Source: Liolophura sinensis
Taxonomy: Eukaryota > Mollusca > Polyplacophora > Chitonida > Chitonidae
Assembly (NCBI RefSeq): GCF_032854445.1
Contig: NC_088307.1
Location: 1,672,001-1,736,000, forward strand
Length of the DNA stretch: 64,000 nucleotides
Reading direction: 5' to 3'
The notes under the pieces were generated by a model. That model did not search any database, was not told the DNA's origin, and saw only the letters and a list, made by a program, of their open reading frames with translations. Of the stretch, positions 28,458-39,816 are shown piece after piece; the first letter of the stretch is position 1, and each line of letters starts with the position of its first letter. The position numbers and the translations under genes were made by a program.

Positions 28458-31400
28458 GAAGATCTGATCTGGAAGATGACAGGCCCGTGACAAATGAAGA
28501 TCTGATCTGGAAGATGACAGACCCGTGACCAATGCAGATTTGATCTGGGAGATGACAGACCCGTGACTAATGAAGATGTGATCTGGAAGATGACAGACCC
28601 ATGACTAATGAACATCTGATCTGGAAGATGACAGGCCCGTGACAAATGAAGATCTGACCTGGAAGATGACAGACCCGTGACCAATGCAGATTTGATCTGG
28701 GAGATGACAGACCCGTGACAAATGCAGATTTGATCTGGAAGATGACAGACCCGTGACAAATGAAGATGTGATCTGGAAGATGACAGACCCATGACCAATG
28801 CAGATTTGATCTGGAAGATAACAGACCCATGACCAATGAAGATCTGATCTGGAAGATAACAGACCCGTGACAAATGAAGATCTGATCTGGAAGATGACAG
28901 ACCCATGACCAATGCAGATTTGATCTGGAAGATGACAGACCCATGACTATGAAAATATGATCTGGAATATGACCGACCCATGATCAATGAAGATGTGATC
29001 TGGAAGATGACAGACCCATGACTGATGGAGATGTGATCTGGAAGATGACAGACCCATGATAAATGAAGATGTGATCTGGAAGATGACAGACCCATGACCA
29101 ATGAAGATTTGATCTGGAAGATGGCAGACCCGTGACAAATGAAGATGTGATCTGGAAGATGACAGACCCATGACCAATCAAGATGTGATTTGGAAGATGA
29201 CAGACCCGTGACAAATGAAGATGTGATCTGGAAGATGACAGACCCATGATAAATGAAGATCTGATCTCTGGAAGATGACAGACCCATGACAAATGAAGAT
29301 TTGATCTGGAAGATGACAGACCCATGACCAATGAAGATTTGATCTGGAAGATGACAGACCCATGACTAATGAAGATGTGATCTGGAAGATGACAGACCCA
29401 TGACTAATGAAGATGTGATCTGGAAGATGACAGACCCATGATAAATGAAGATCTGATCTGGAAGATAACAGACCCATGACCAATGAAGATGTGACCTGGA
29501 AGATGACAGACCTATGACCAATGAAGATTTGATCTGGAAGATGACAGACCCATGACTAATGAAGATGTGATCTGGAAGGTGACAGACCCATGATAAATGA
29601 AGATCTGATCTGGAAGATGACAGACCCATGACCAATGAAGATTTGATCTGGAAGATGACAGGCCCGTGACCAATGAAGATCTGATCTGGACGATGACAGA
29701 CCTATGACCAATGAAGATTTGATCTGGAAGATGACAGACCCATGACTATTGAAGATGTGATCTGGAAGATGACAGACACGTGACTAATGAAGATGTGACC
29801 TGGAAGATGACAGACCTATGACCAATGAAGATTTGATCTGGAAGATCACAGACCCATGACCAATGAAGATGTGACCTGGAAGATGACAGACCTGTGACCA
29901 ATGAAGATTTGATCTGGAAGATGACAGACCCATGACTAATGAAGATGTGATCTGGAAGATGACAGACCCGTGACTAATGAAGATGTGATCTGGAAGATGA
30001 CAGACCCATGAATAATGAAGATGTGATCTGGAAGATGACAGACCCATGATAAATGAAGATCTGATCTGGAAGATAACAGACCCATGACCAATGAAGATGT
30101 GACCTGGAAGATGACAGACCTATGACCAATGAAGATTTGATCTGGAAGATGACAGACCCATGACAAATGAAGATATGATCTGGAAGATGACAAACCCATG
30201 ACTAATGAACATCTGATCTGGAAGATGACAGACCCGTGACTAATGAAGATGTGATCTGGAAGATGACAGACCCGTGACAAATGAAGATGTGATCTGGAAG
30301 ATGACAAACCCATGACTAATGAACATCTGATCTGGAAGATGACAGACCCGTGACTAATGAAGATGTGATCTGGAAGATGACAGACCCGTGACTAATGAAG
30401 ATGTGATCTGGAAGATGACAGACCCATGATAAATGAAGATCTGATCTGGAAGATGACAGACCCATGACCAATGAAGATGTGACCTGGAAGATGACAGACC
30501 TATGACCAATGAAGATTTGATCTGGAAGATGACAGACCCATGACCAATGAAGATCTGATCTGGAAGATGACAGACCCATGACCAATGAAGATGTGACCTG
30601 GAAGATGACAGACCTATGACCAATGAAGATTTGATCTGGAAGATGACAGACCCATGACTAATGAAGATGTGATCTGGAAGGTGACAGACCCATGATAAAT
30701 GAAGATCTGATCTGGAAGATGACAGACCCATGACCAATGAAGATTTGATCTGGAAGATGACAGACCCGTGACCAATGAAGATCTGATCTGGACGATGACA
30801 GACCCGTGACTAATGAAGATGTGATCTGGAAGATGACAGACTTATGACTAATGAAGACGTGATCTGGAAGATGACAGACCCATGACAAATGAAGATGTGA
30901 TCTGGAAGATGACAGACCCATGACTAATGAAGATATGATCTGGAAGATGACAGACCCATGACTAATGAAGATCTGATCTGGAAGATGACAGACCCGTGAC
31001 AAATGAAGACGTGATCTGGAAGATGACAGACCCATGACAAATGAAGGTGTGATCTGGAAGATGATAGACCCATGATCAATGAAGATTTGATCTGGAAGAT
31101 AACAGACCCATGACCAATGAAGATCTGATCTGGAAGATGACAGACCCATGACCAATGAAGATCTGATCTGGAAAATGACAGACCCATGACAAATGAAGAT
31201 TTGATCTGGAAGATGACAGACCCATGACCAATGAAGATTTGATCTGGAAGATAACAGACCCGTGACAAATGAAGATCTGATCTGGAAGATGACAGACCCG
31301 TGACAAATGAAGATGTGATCTGGAAGATGACAGACCCGTGACAAATGAAGATCTGATCTGGAAGATGACAGACCCATGACCAATGCAGATTTGATCTGGA

Positions 31401-31651
31401 AGATGACAGACCCATGACCAATGAAGATGTGATCTGGAAGATGACAGACCCATGACCAATCAAGATGTGATCTGGAAGATGACAGACCTATGACCAATGA
31501 AGATTTGATCTGGAAGATGACAGACCCGTGACAAATGAAGATTTGATCTGGAAGATGACAGACCCATGACCAATGAAGATTTGATCTGGAAAATGACAGA
31601 CCCATGACTAATGGAGATGTGATCTGGAAGATGACAGACCTATGACCAATG
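28458..31651. repeat. Large minisatellite, 38 bp x 84
   Basis: About 84 head-to-tail units, each with a gatctgatctggaagatgac-type half followed by agaccc(a/g)tgac(c/t/a)aatgaa. The phase is kept strictly: the variant 'gtgacctgg' occurs at 29491, 29795, 29871, 30099, 30479 and 30593, all separated by multiples of 38. The minus strand has hardly any stop codons in any frame, so open frames up to 315 codons arise that read a 38-residue super-repeat. I regard these as non-genic. Confidence 0.97.
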
Positions 31652-33600
31652 AAGACCCATGAATAATGTAGCCACGAGTTCGAATCCTGCTCTCGCTCGT
31701 CCGACTGCGGCTATGAGTCATGGCGTTTGTTACAGTAGTATCAATAGCTCGCCAGGCGCAGTGGTTTTGTCTTGCCCCCTGCTTAATCCTCCGACCACAA
31801 ACCTGATGATCGAAAATAGGCAAATAACTGGCATGGAGTTAAACTGCTGAAATGCTGATTTTTTCCCATTCCCATATACTATACAGTACATTAAAACTAC
31901 CTTATCCCAAGGGTAGATACATTTTGATTAGATTTTCTGAAAGAATTTCTTACCTAAAAGCTATATTTTTTATTTTCTGTGCTAAAATCGTCTTCGGTGT
32001 GTGTTTCACCTGGGTTAAATTCGCTTTGTAATATGACTCAATGCACTTATTAATATCATACAAATATCTATACATATTTGTTTCAAACCATGGGCACAAA
32101 ACGAAAACTGAAATGAACATGGAAATGCATATTTTTAAAATATAATTGCAATTTTCAGTTTAACGTCAGCTGATTTGTGAGCCTGTGACAATCCACTTTT
32201 TGAGACCAAAAATACCCAGATAGTAGGGAAGTAAGTATGATCGAACCATCATTACATTAGCCCGCTTGCACGCTTACCTCCCTTTGTTTCTCATTTGACA
32301 CGCCGAAAGAAGTGTTATGGGGATGGGTTTTTTTCAGTTTTCCGTGGAATTTCTTGTTCGTCTTAAGCCAGTATGGACAGTATGGATTGACCGCAAATTG
32401 TTGGACTCAATCAGATCATATCTTACAAACAAAGCAAGGCAGGGTGCCATTCGACCAATCAAATCCCACACTACAAAACCCAATTTCACTTCACAGTGGA
32501 GAACGGTATAACAACAACCAGGTGTGTGCTATTTACAACATACGCACAGCAATATCTGGTACCTGTGTACAGTACCGGTAGGATACTGAGCATTTGTAGT
32601 TTAGCAATAATATAGTTATTAATGCGTGTATCTTATATTAAGATCATTCAATCGTATTTGGTTCACCTTTAAACATGTGAATTTCAAACCTTGAAATTCC
32701 CCACCGGACTCAGTGTAATACATAAGCATATATACTGCTGTCTTGCCACTAGTCCCATATTGCTCTGTAGTGCCCTACCGTTAGGTTTGGCCAAGGATGG
32801 CCCCCATTCCAACGTCAGAGCGCGCTCCATTCAAAAACCTGATATATTCTTGGGTATGGAGTAAAACACCAATCAAACAAATACATAAATCAATAAATGA
32901 AGATCTGATACAGTTGCCATTGCAGTATGTCACGGCGTTTGAGACCAAAATTACCTACCAAGTACATCTGCACGGACTTCAGTTTGCAGACATTTATGTT
33001 CCTTATCTTTTCGTCTGTCGATTTATCCTATGCATCTGTTATTACCTAGGCCCCACTGGGTTCGACATTCCTTCGTGATGCTCAAAGCGAACGGCTGTGC
33101 TGACATCCGCGACATACTTGACAAAGCGAGGTATTTGACATAGGCGTCGGAACCAGGGGGGGAGGAGGACAGATATCTTTTCGATACCAACACCTCCCCC
33201 ACCCACCTCGCCAGACCCCAACCCAGGATTGCCTTTGGTGAATTTTTGCAAGTCAAGGCGAATGTTATGAAATGCTTTGGGCAGTGACTAACAAGTGATG
33301 AAATTGCCCCAGCACGGCCGTAAAAAGCCTACATCCTGGACGCAAAAGCTTATCATGATATCCATTATGACACCACAATAATCAAGGCTTAGTGTATAAG
33401 CCTATTGTTTTCTAGGATAAGACATAGATACGAAAAGAGAGTGGCCAGAGACAAATGAAAAGATAGTCGTACTTTACCATATGTACGCTGTATTACTTAA
33501 TATAGCTCTCTCAGAGTTCAAGCTTGTAATTTACCTAGACATTATGATATTTTATATCAAATTTTAAATAAGGAGTTTTGATATGGTCGTTCTTTTCCTG
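31652..33600. other. Intergenic stretch after the 38-bp array
   Basis: Just past the array is a tRNA-like B box, GAGTTCGAATCC, at 31676-31687, probably the head of a degenerate SINE ending near 31850. A short plus-orientation tail scrap of SINE family 1 lies at about 32845-32895. No gene recognised. Confidence 0.5.
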
Positions 33601-33659
33601 TGTCGCCAAATCAGCCGAGGAGGATGAGCGAGGAGGATGAGGGTGTCGTGCTCGATAAG

Positions 33660-33785
33660 TGAGCAAAATAACATTGTATAGCATAACATTGTATAGCATT
33701 GTATAGTATAACATTGTATAGTATAACATTTGTATAGTATAACATTGTATAGTATAACATTTGTATAGTATAACATTGTAACTGT
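33660..33785. repeat. AT-rich short tandem repeat
   Basis: Repeated blocks of 'tatagtataacattgta' type, with a diverged second array at about 34585-34690. Both arrays are preceded by the same flank (gtcgtgctcgata/gaag..gcaaaataac) and both lead into related sequence. The two are therefore copies of one larger unit. Confidence 0.85.
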
Positions 33786-34950
33786 GTGGATAGTATTACA
33801 TCATTTCGCGCCAAAACTAATGTCACGCGCGAGAGCGGCTCCTTCAGCTCCATTTCGCACCAAAACTGATGTCACGCGCGAGTGCCGTTTGTCAAACCCC
33901 ACGTTGGTCTCATCTGTCCTGTCAAACATCTCTGGGGTGTCCGTGTACCACAAGGGGGAAGACAGCTGGGTGTTCTAAGACAACAACGTCTCCAAGTAGG
34001 CACGGTACGGGTACATGTTGGTGGAAGCGGTGATGAGTTTGTCGTTCAGTAGTGAATGTTGCAAACGTGTCGGATTGTGGAGGCGTTTGTGAAGGGAGTG
34101 TGTCTTTGAGTCCGCGATCCTGCATGCGCGAGGCGCATGCACGTGACGTCACACATCACGCGAGGCGCGCCATTTTTCCGCTCGCGCCGAAAGTGTTGTA
34201 TGGTATAACATTTTAACCGTGTGTATAGTATTTCATTAGTATTATATAGTATTATAATTTTGGGTAGGCTTGTAAAGAAAAAAAAACGCACGTCACGCAA
34301 GGCGCGCCAACGAACCAATGAGCGCAGCTCCTTTAGCTCTCTCGCGCCAAAACTGACCTATGGGAGAGCTCCATTTTGCACCAAAACTGACCAGTGGGTG
34401 TGCGTGGAGTTACGCACGAAAGCAACTCCTTGAACTCTATTTCACGCCAAAACAGACCCATGGGTGAGATCTATTTCGCGCCAAAACTGATGTCACGCGC
34501 GAGAGCAGTTCTGTTTTCCCGCTCGGTTACTTCGTTGAGGTCCAATGATCGAGAAGGATGGGGGAGTCGTGCTCGAGAAGGAAGCAAAATAACATTGTAT
34601 AGCATTGTATAGTATAATAACGTATAGCATAATGTTGTATAGTATAACATTGTAACTGTGTATAGTATTACATTAGTATTGTATAGTATTATATTTTTCG
34701 GTAGGCTTGTGAAGAAAAAAATACATCCCCCATGGGTCAGTTTTGGCGCCACATGGAGCTGAAGGAGTTGCTCTCGCGCGTGACATCAGTTTTGGCGCGA
34801 AAATGGGGCTCACCCAGTTTTGACGCGACATGGAACGTGTGACGTCACGAAACTGACGTCACGCGTAGAGCGCGGACTCAACGACACACTCCCTCATCCT
34901 CAATCCCTCCTCCTCAATGCGGGACGTTTGCAACATTTACTACTATTGCG
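33786..34950. repeat. CpG-rich E2F/CRE-like motif cluster, partly inverted
   Basis: A motif reading TTTCGCGCCAAAACTGA, then a (g/c)tcacgcgcgagagc block and ctccttcagctc, recurs forward at 33807-33880 and 34335-34510 and inverted at 34735-34830. An outer pair of arms is also inverted: 34050-34150 against 34838-34950, sharing cgtttgcaacatt, agtgtgtc and gtgacgtcac. The organisation looks like a fold-back or scrambled mobile element, not a host promoter. Autonomous coding capacity was not found. Confidence 0.7.
33886..34063 (-). pseudogene. Fragment resembling a polinton/adintovirus-type capsid protein
   Basis: On the minus strand, one frame reads LNDKLITAS, then YPYRAYLETLLS, a stop, and then a Leu-Trp-Tyr and Asp-Glu-Thr-Asn block. 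From memory, this resembles the N-terminal part of a capsid-like protein that is common in invertebrate genomes as polinton/adintovirus-type insertions. The piece is short, interrupted and internally deleted upstream, so it is a relic. The family assignment is recollection and unverified. Confidence 0.4.
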
Positions 34951-35275
34951 GTGGAAGGAAACTGACAATACACCGCAAACTACGCTGGCAGGCTTTCAAA
35001 CGTAAAGCCAGGGAGAAGACAGCGTGAACCGAATTCGAGCCCCTGACCCTATAGGTGGGAGGACACAGTGATCCGTATTTATTTATTTGTTTAATTAATG
35101 TTTTACGCCGTATTCCAGGATATTTCACTTATACAACGATGGCCAGCATTATAGTGGGAGGAAACGGGGCAGAAATCCCGGTAAACCCACGATCACCCGC
35201 AGGTTGCTGGGGAAATTTTCCACGCACGGCAGTGATCCGTAGGCGAGCGCCTAGACTACTCGGCCACCAATAACA
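34951..35275 (-). mobile_element. tRNA-headed SINE, host of a second SINE
   Basis: At the right end, read on the minus strand, is a tRNA-like head (ggtggccgagtagtctaggc, then gctcgcct). The B-box-like ggggctcgaattc lies near 35033-35045, beyond the inserted SINE. The two halves are separated by 35079-35229. Because the 12-bp target copy lies inside the tRNA-like part, this element was there first. Confidence 0.6.
35079..35229 (-). mobile_element. SINE family 1 inserted in another SINE
   Basis: Minus-orientation, 5'-truncated copy flanked by CAGTGATCCGTA at 35067-35078 and about 35230-35241. It carries the (ttta)n tail and the family tail motif at 35099-35140. Confidence 0.8.
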
Positions 35276-35281
35276 TGGTCG

Positions 35282-36009
35282 TTAATTGGTATTGCATTTT
35301 AAGTTACCTTCATAATATTTCCTGAATGATTTATGATTTTTCTCAACGACACGTTTTTACTGAAAGTATGTAAATGAAGTTTTCAATTTTATTCCCCCCC
35401 CCCCCCCACCCATCAAATAATATTAAATGAGAAGCACTGGAGGTACATTTCTCCTTGAGAATGAGTAGTATTTAGGTCGCTTTCTTCAAGTCTATTTGAT
35501 AAAGATTTTGATTCAAGTCCTGTATCATTGCATAGATGCCTAACTGCTATCAACATTGAACAATCAGGAAATAACTTGAAACGTGAAGGTGAATCACCCA
35601 ACCAAATTACTGTTAAAAGAAAATGCTATGTTGATGTTCTGTAAAAATTAGGGGAATTCCATGCCCTGATTTTTTTTTTAAAGCTATGTGACATGTAAGA
35701 GATAAGTATGCATGATGAAATGCTTCTACCTGTCTCCAAATTGCCATGTTACACGTTAGGTTGAAGGAGTCATTTTGATTTAGCAGTTTGTTGGAGTGTT
35801 TCCCAGTGAAAAGATTTAAATTTACATTCAACTGTTTCAGAATACGAAGATTATTAACGTTTAAAACAAACGTAAATAACGACAGAAAAATAAACCCAAG
35901 TACAATGTCACAAAGTTCACCAGGTGTGTGAGTCATTTTGCCATGTTAACACGTACGCGCCAAGCACAAGTGTCCAGGTTTAGCCCTTGGCTAGGTTGTA
36001 CCTAAGACT
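35282..36009. other. Intergenic stretch left of the LTR element
   Basis: AT-rich, with a C-run at 35394-35407. A minus-strand frame of 107 codons at 35613-35936 has no recognisable feature. No gene called. Confidence 0.5.
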
Positions 36010-36105
36010 GAAAGAATGAGGAAGTTGCCGCTCCCTCGCTCACCATTATGGGGAAATAACAATGACTGGTCATGGTCACCCTGGTATAATGAACTACATG
36101 CAGGT
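36010..36105 (+). mobile_element. SINE family 2, left half, split by the LTR retrotransposon
   Basis: Plus-orientation fragment (gaggaagttg.., actggtcatggtcaccctgg, tataatgaactacatgcaggt) that continues without loss at 43965 (aggtgtcttcagcaattcctc). Comparison with the copies at 27919 and 63465 shows the same order. The LTR element therefore entered this SINE, duplicating AGGT. Confidence 0.75.
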
Positions 36106-38002
36106 TGTTATGTATGACTATTTAACGTTTTCATGTACTGTTAGTCTGCGGACCTTTGTGAAATTTTTCGTTTATTTACTGGTTTTAGGGCCACTTTCCT
36201 GGCGGATATCGTGGCCCATCAAATCAGTGTTTTATTTATTTTTTTTTTTAACACATGAATATTTTGATTACATAACAGCAGTGCGTTTGTATACTATTTA
36301 CATATGTACATGAGTCAATTAGTGGTATTAACCTCTTTGTGGTAGCATGTTACAGCTTATTCTATAGGTTCAAATGCTGCCATGGTCATTTAACAGAAAG
36401 GGGATAAATAGTAAGCTATTTACAGGGATTAACGTTATCTTTACATTAGAAATACATAGATCTGCATTAAAAGATTACAATGAGTTGCCTATACAGAAAT
36501 TTACACAGAGAGAAAACAACAGTAGTGCCTTTATTTATTGGTTAACAGTTTTGTTCTCTTGCTTCCTCCTCTGTGGCGTGGAGTTAAGGAGCTCCCGCCA
36601 CTTATACCGGACGCCGTCCAGGAAAAACCAGCGTACTGGAAACCTGTGCCTGTAACAGGTGCGACAAGTATAAATGAGGAGCAAGGATGTCAGGCCTCAT
36701 CCACTTAGTTGAAGCAAGAGATAGTCCTATTGTCATGATGTCTTTCATGTTTCTGGTCTTCGTTTCCTGGTTGTTAAGTTTCTTTGGTCCCATGGGTCTT
36801 CTTATTGTTTTCCCTGTCTTCTTCTTTAATTGATTTCCTTCTCTATTTCCAATTTTTATTTTCTGCCTCCCATGGCGGCGCAGACAGCACGTTTCATAGA
36901 CCGGTAGAACAGTTCCTGGCCTAGAGTGTTTAGGTGCACTCCGTCGTTGGTTAGAATTTGTTTTTGTGGTCGGATCAGTCCCCGGTGTCTCCAGAAGGTG
37001 GCCAATTGGTTGTTTGTCAGCTTCTTGTTAATTTCATGGATTTTTGTATTATACCTTTGTGAAAGCATAACAGGCCCTGTTATATGTGTACAGCGCGGAC
37101 CGGATCGAAAGCACCTTGTTCAGTGCTTCGTTTATTTCATTGGCTGTTAATTCTGTGTTTAAGAATAGTTGAATCCACCTGGAACGTATATAAGCCGTGT
37201 TTTCTGTGCAGAGAGGGGGTATTTTTGCTGCATCCACTGGGAGCCAGGAGAGTGTGCGACGCTCTCGTATCGAGTTCATTATATTGATATAAGCTGGTGA
37301 TGCCAGTCTCGTTTGGGAGGACAGATTTCTATGCCGGCACCGTTTGTGTACCACAGTTGTACTGATGTCTGGTTTAAGTGAATTTCTGCGGAAGTCACGT
37401 TTATTGGTGTTCGGATCTTTATTATGATTATACAGTGTTGACTGTGTAATTTGTTTAACACGCTGACCTCACCTGACCGACAAGGTCGTCACGGACTCTA
37501 AACTGAAGTTTTCAGTTTTGCAAAGGACGTTCGTTCTGCCACAAGGTGACATTACTCTACGTCTCTGAACGGCTCGTTTGTGAGTTTCTGCGGGAGCTGT
37601 GACTGTTCTAAAGTGGATTATACCTCCATGCCTGGATTTACCCTGTGTTGTGCTCTGCGGGTGTGACGTCATTCAAAGGCTTGACTGTTCCAGTTATGTG
37701 TAACCTGTGTTCGCGTTCGCTAACCTAGCGAAGTACCTGACTGGGACAATTTGTGACTTGTGTGAATTGTGTGTTTATCCCATGGTCTTTACGTTGGATC
37801 TCCTGGAATACGTTCCTTGGGATGCAAAGGTGAACTGGAAACTTTTAAAGACCGGTAATACTGATGTGTATGTTTTTTTTTATGTTGTTGTTGTTGAACT
37901 GTCTGTAAAACTGTACGTCTCATTTTATATATAAAGCATTGTTTACATTGTAATATTGAGTCACTGAGTCTGTTTTCTGTTGCTGTTTTCAATACCGTAA
38001 CA
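36106..38002 (+). repeat. 5' LTR, interrupted by a 901-bp insertion
   Basis: Matches the 3' LTR apart from the insertion at 36164-37064, giving an original length of about 996 bp. It begins TGTTATGTATGAC and ends ATACCGTAACA. The TATA box (tatataag) is at 37187-37194, so the insertion lies in U3, upstream of the core promoter. Relative to the 3' LTR it lacks the 7-bp 'actgtgt' duplication. Confidence 0.95.
36164..37052 (-). mobile_element. 5'-truncated retro-insertion with SGNH-esterase C-terminus
   Basis: An 889-bp insert flanked by the 12-bp duplication ACCTTTGTGAAA (36152-36163 and 37053-37064). On the minus strand it begins inside an open frame and ends in AATAAACGAAAAA at its 3' end, so it looks like a 5'-truncated, target-primed copy. 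The frame (stop at 36856) encodes about 66 residues, with YNTKIHEINKKL, then FWRHRGLI, then DGVHLNTLGQELFYRS. That resembles the last block (Asp-x-x-His) of SGNH/GDSL hydrolase domains, which are often carried by invertebrate retroelements. The rest is 3' untranslated sequence of about 690 bp. The parent element is not in the window. Confidence 0.75.
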
Positions 38003-38007
38003 GAAAT

Positions 38008-38025
38008 TGGGGGCTCGTCCGGGAA
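38008..38025 (+). promoter_or_regulatory. Primer-binding site, tRNA-Pro type
   Basis: TGGGGGCTCGTCCGGGAA begins 5 nt after the 5' LTR. It matches 17 of 18 bases of the sequence complementary to the 3' end of tRNA-Pro, the primer used by murine leukaemia virus and several Ty3/gypsy elements. Confidence 0.9.
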
Positions 38026-38130
38026 CTGATTGTTTCCCTTTTGTTTTGCACCGGATATTTGAAGTTAAACATATGTGAGAAGCGATTGCTTAATTTTAAC
38101 GGTGAATGATTCAGTGGCTAAATATTTACA

Positions 38131-39816
38131 ATGGGAGATTTTGATCCTAAACAGTTTGTTAATGCGCCCGATCAGGATGTTTTTGAGAGTTTAAAGAAGG
38201 AAGACTTGGTTAAGTTAGGGGCATTTTTAGGTTTGTCCGTAAAGTCTTCATGGAGGAAAAGAGATATGCAGTATACTTTGTTGAAACATTTAGTGGAGAT
38301 AGGTAAGTTTGATAGTTCTGCATTATCTGATTATGAGTTCGAGGGTCAGTCTGATGCCGAGCTTAAGTTTAAGCAGTTTGAGTTAAAGTTGAGATTGGAG
38401 AAAGAGGAGAAAGAGAAAGAGAGGGAACATGACATACAGTTAGAAAAGTTGAAAATGCAGAGAGAGGAAAGAGAGAGGGAAGTGCAGAGAGAGGAAAGAG
38501 AGAGGGAAAGAGAATTGGAGTTCCAAATGAAAAAGTTAGAGGTTGAGAGAGATGAGAAACCGGGTCCTTCCGGTAGACAGGATTCAGGATTTGATGTGAC
38601 CAAATACATTCGGTTAGTTCCATCCTTTCAGGAAAAAGAGGTGGATAAATATTTTCTGCATTTTGAGAAAATTGCAAATAGTTTGAAGTGGCCTAAAGAG
38701 TTTTGGACTATGTTATTACAGGGTGTGCTAATTGGAAAGGCCAGGGAAATTTACACTCAGTTAAGTGTAGAGAATGCTTCCAATTATGACTATGTGAAAG
38801 AGGTAATTTTGAAGGGTTATGAATTGGTGCCTGAAGCTTACCGCCAGAAATTTCGTAACTATGAAAAAGGTAGAGATCAGACATACGTTGAGTTTGGTCG
38901 AGCTAAGGAGCAGTTGTTTGATCGCTGGTGTACAGCCAAGAAAATAGGCAAGGATTTTGAAAGTTTGCGTCAGCTTGTGCTGGTAGAAGAGTTCAAGCGT
39001 TGTATTCATAATGATGTAAAGGTGTTCATTAATGAGCAGAAGGCGAGTACACTTGAAGAGGCAGCCAGTTTAGCTGATGATTATTCCTTGACACATAAGG
39101 TTACATACACGGGTAAGCCATTTAATTCATTTACACGTAGAAATACCCAGTCACATGCAACAGGTAGAGGTAGCTCTACACAGAAGAGTTCTACACCAGG
39201 CTCAAGTGGTTCTACAGCTCATGGTTCACGTAGTTCAGATTGGAATGGTAGTCCTCGAAATAGGGTCACTTGTAATTTTTGCAAGCAGGGAGGTCACGTG
39301 ATGAGTGAATGTTACAAGTTGAAAAGGAGACGGGAAGATCAGAATGAGTCTAAGCCCACAGGTCTTTGTGTTACAATGCACAAAACATTGCCGGAAGTTA
39401 CATCAGCAGTTAAAAGCAGATCTGAGTTAGCTGATACGGGATTGGATAAGATTCCCAAATGCTCTATGGATAGCTTCGCTCCGTTTATCAATTCTGGTTC
39501 AGTGTCGCTTAGAAGCGACATGTCTTGTGCTACCCCTATAAAGATATTAAGGGATACTGGGGCATCTCAGTCTCTGTTGTTGATGAATACTCTGCCCTTT
39601 TCTGAAGAGTCATACTCTGGGGTTCGTGCCCATATTAGATGTGTAGAGTCTAGTGACTTTGTCAGTGTTCCCCTTCATGATATTTATTTGTCATCAGATT
39701 TGATATCTGAACCTGTCAGGGTAGGCATTAAGCCTTCATTACCTTTTGAGGGTATTCATTTGTTGTTGGGAAATGACTTGATAAAGCACATGATAAAGTT
39801 ACTGTTGATCCCTTAA
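38131..39816 (+). CDS. gag-pro: Gag-protease polyprotein of the Gmr1-like element
   Basis: An intact 561-residue frame starting 106 nt after the primer-binding site. Residues 1-60 are helical. Residues 80-142 are an Arg/Glu/Lys-rich coiled coil. Residues about 155-325 form the capsid/SCAN-like domain (VPSFQEKEVDKYFLHFEKIA), the gag type from which vertebrate SCAN domains are thought to derive. Residues 381-394 are a CCHC zinc knuckle (CNFCKQGGHVMSEC). Residues 474-550 are a retropepsin-like protease with DTGA at 475-478 and LLGND at 545-549. The product would assemble particles, bind RNA and process the polyprotein. The stop codon TAA overlaps the next ATG (TAATG at 39814-39818), placing pol in the -1 frame. 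No frame damage is seen here, in contrast to pol. Confidence 0.95.
   Translation: MGDFDPKQFVNAPDQDVFESLKKEDLVKLGAFLGLSVKSSWRKRDMQYTLLKHLVEIGKFDSSALSDYEFEGQSDAELKFKQFELKLRLEKEEKEKEREHDIQLEKLKMQREEREREVQREERERERELEFQMKKLEVERDEKPGPSGRQDSGFDVTKYIRLVPSFQEKEVDKYFLHFEKIANSLKWPKEFWTMLLQGVLIGKAREIYTQLSVENASNYDYVKEVILKGYELVPEAYRQKFRNYEKGRDQTYVEFGRAKEQLFDRWCTAKKIGKDFESLRQLVLVEEFKRCIHNDVKVFINEQKASTLEEAASLADDYSLTHKVTYTGKPFNSFTRRNTQSHATGRGSSTQKSSTPGSSGSTAHGSRSSDWNGSPRNRVTCNFCKQGGHVMSECYKLKRRREDQNESKPTGLCVTMHKTLPEVTSAVKSRSELADTGLDKIPKCSMDSFAPFINSGSVSLRSDMSCATPIKILRDTGASQSLLLMNTLPFSEESYSGVRAHIRCVESSDFVSVPLHDIYLSSDLISEPVRVGIKPSLPFEGIHLLLGNDLIKHMIKLLLIP

Noticed and set aside
28427-31605. Long minus-strand open frames (up to 315 codons) across the 38-bp array
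   Set aside because: They overlap each other in different frames, begin and end wherever a unit variant creates ATG or a stop, and encode only the repeat. No splice or promoter context supports a gene.
38346-38677. Minus-strand frames opposite gag
   Set aside because: Shadows of the Glu/Arg-rich coiled-coil coding region on the other strand.
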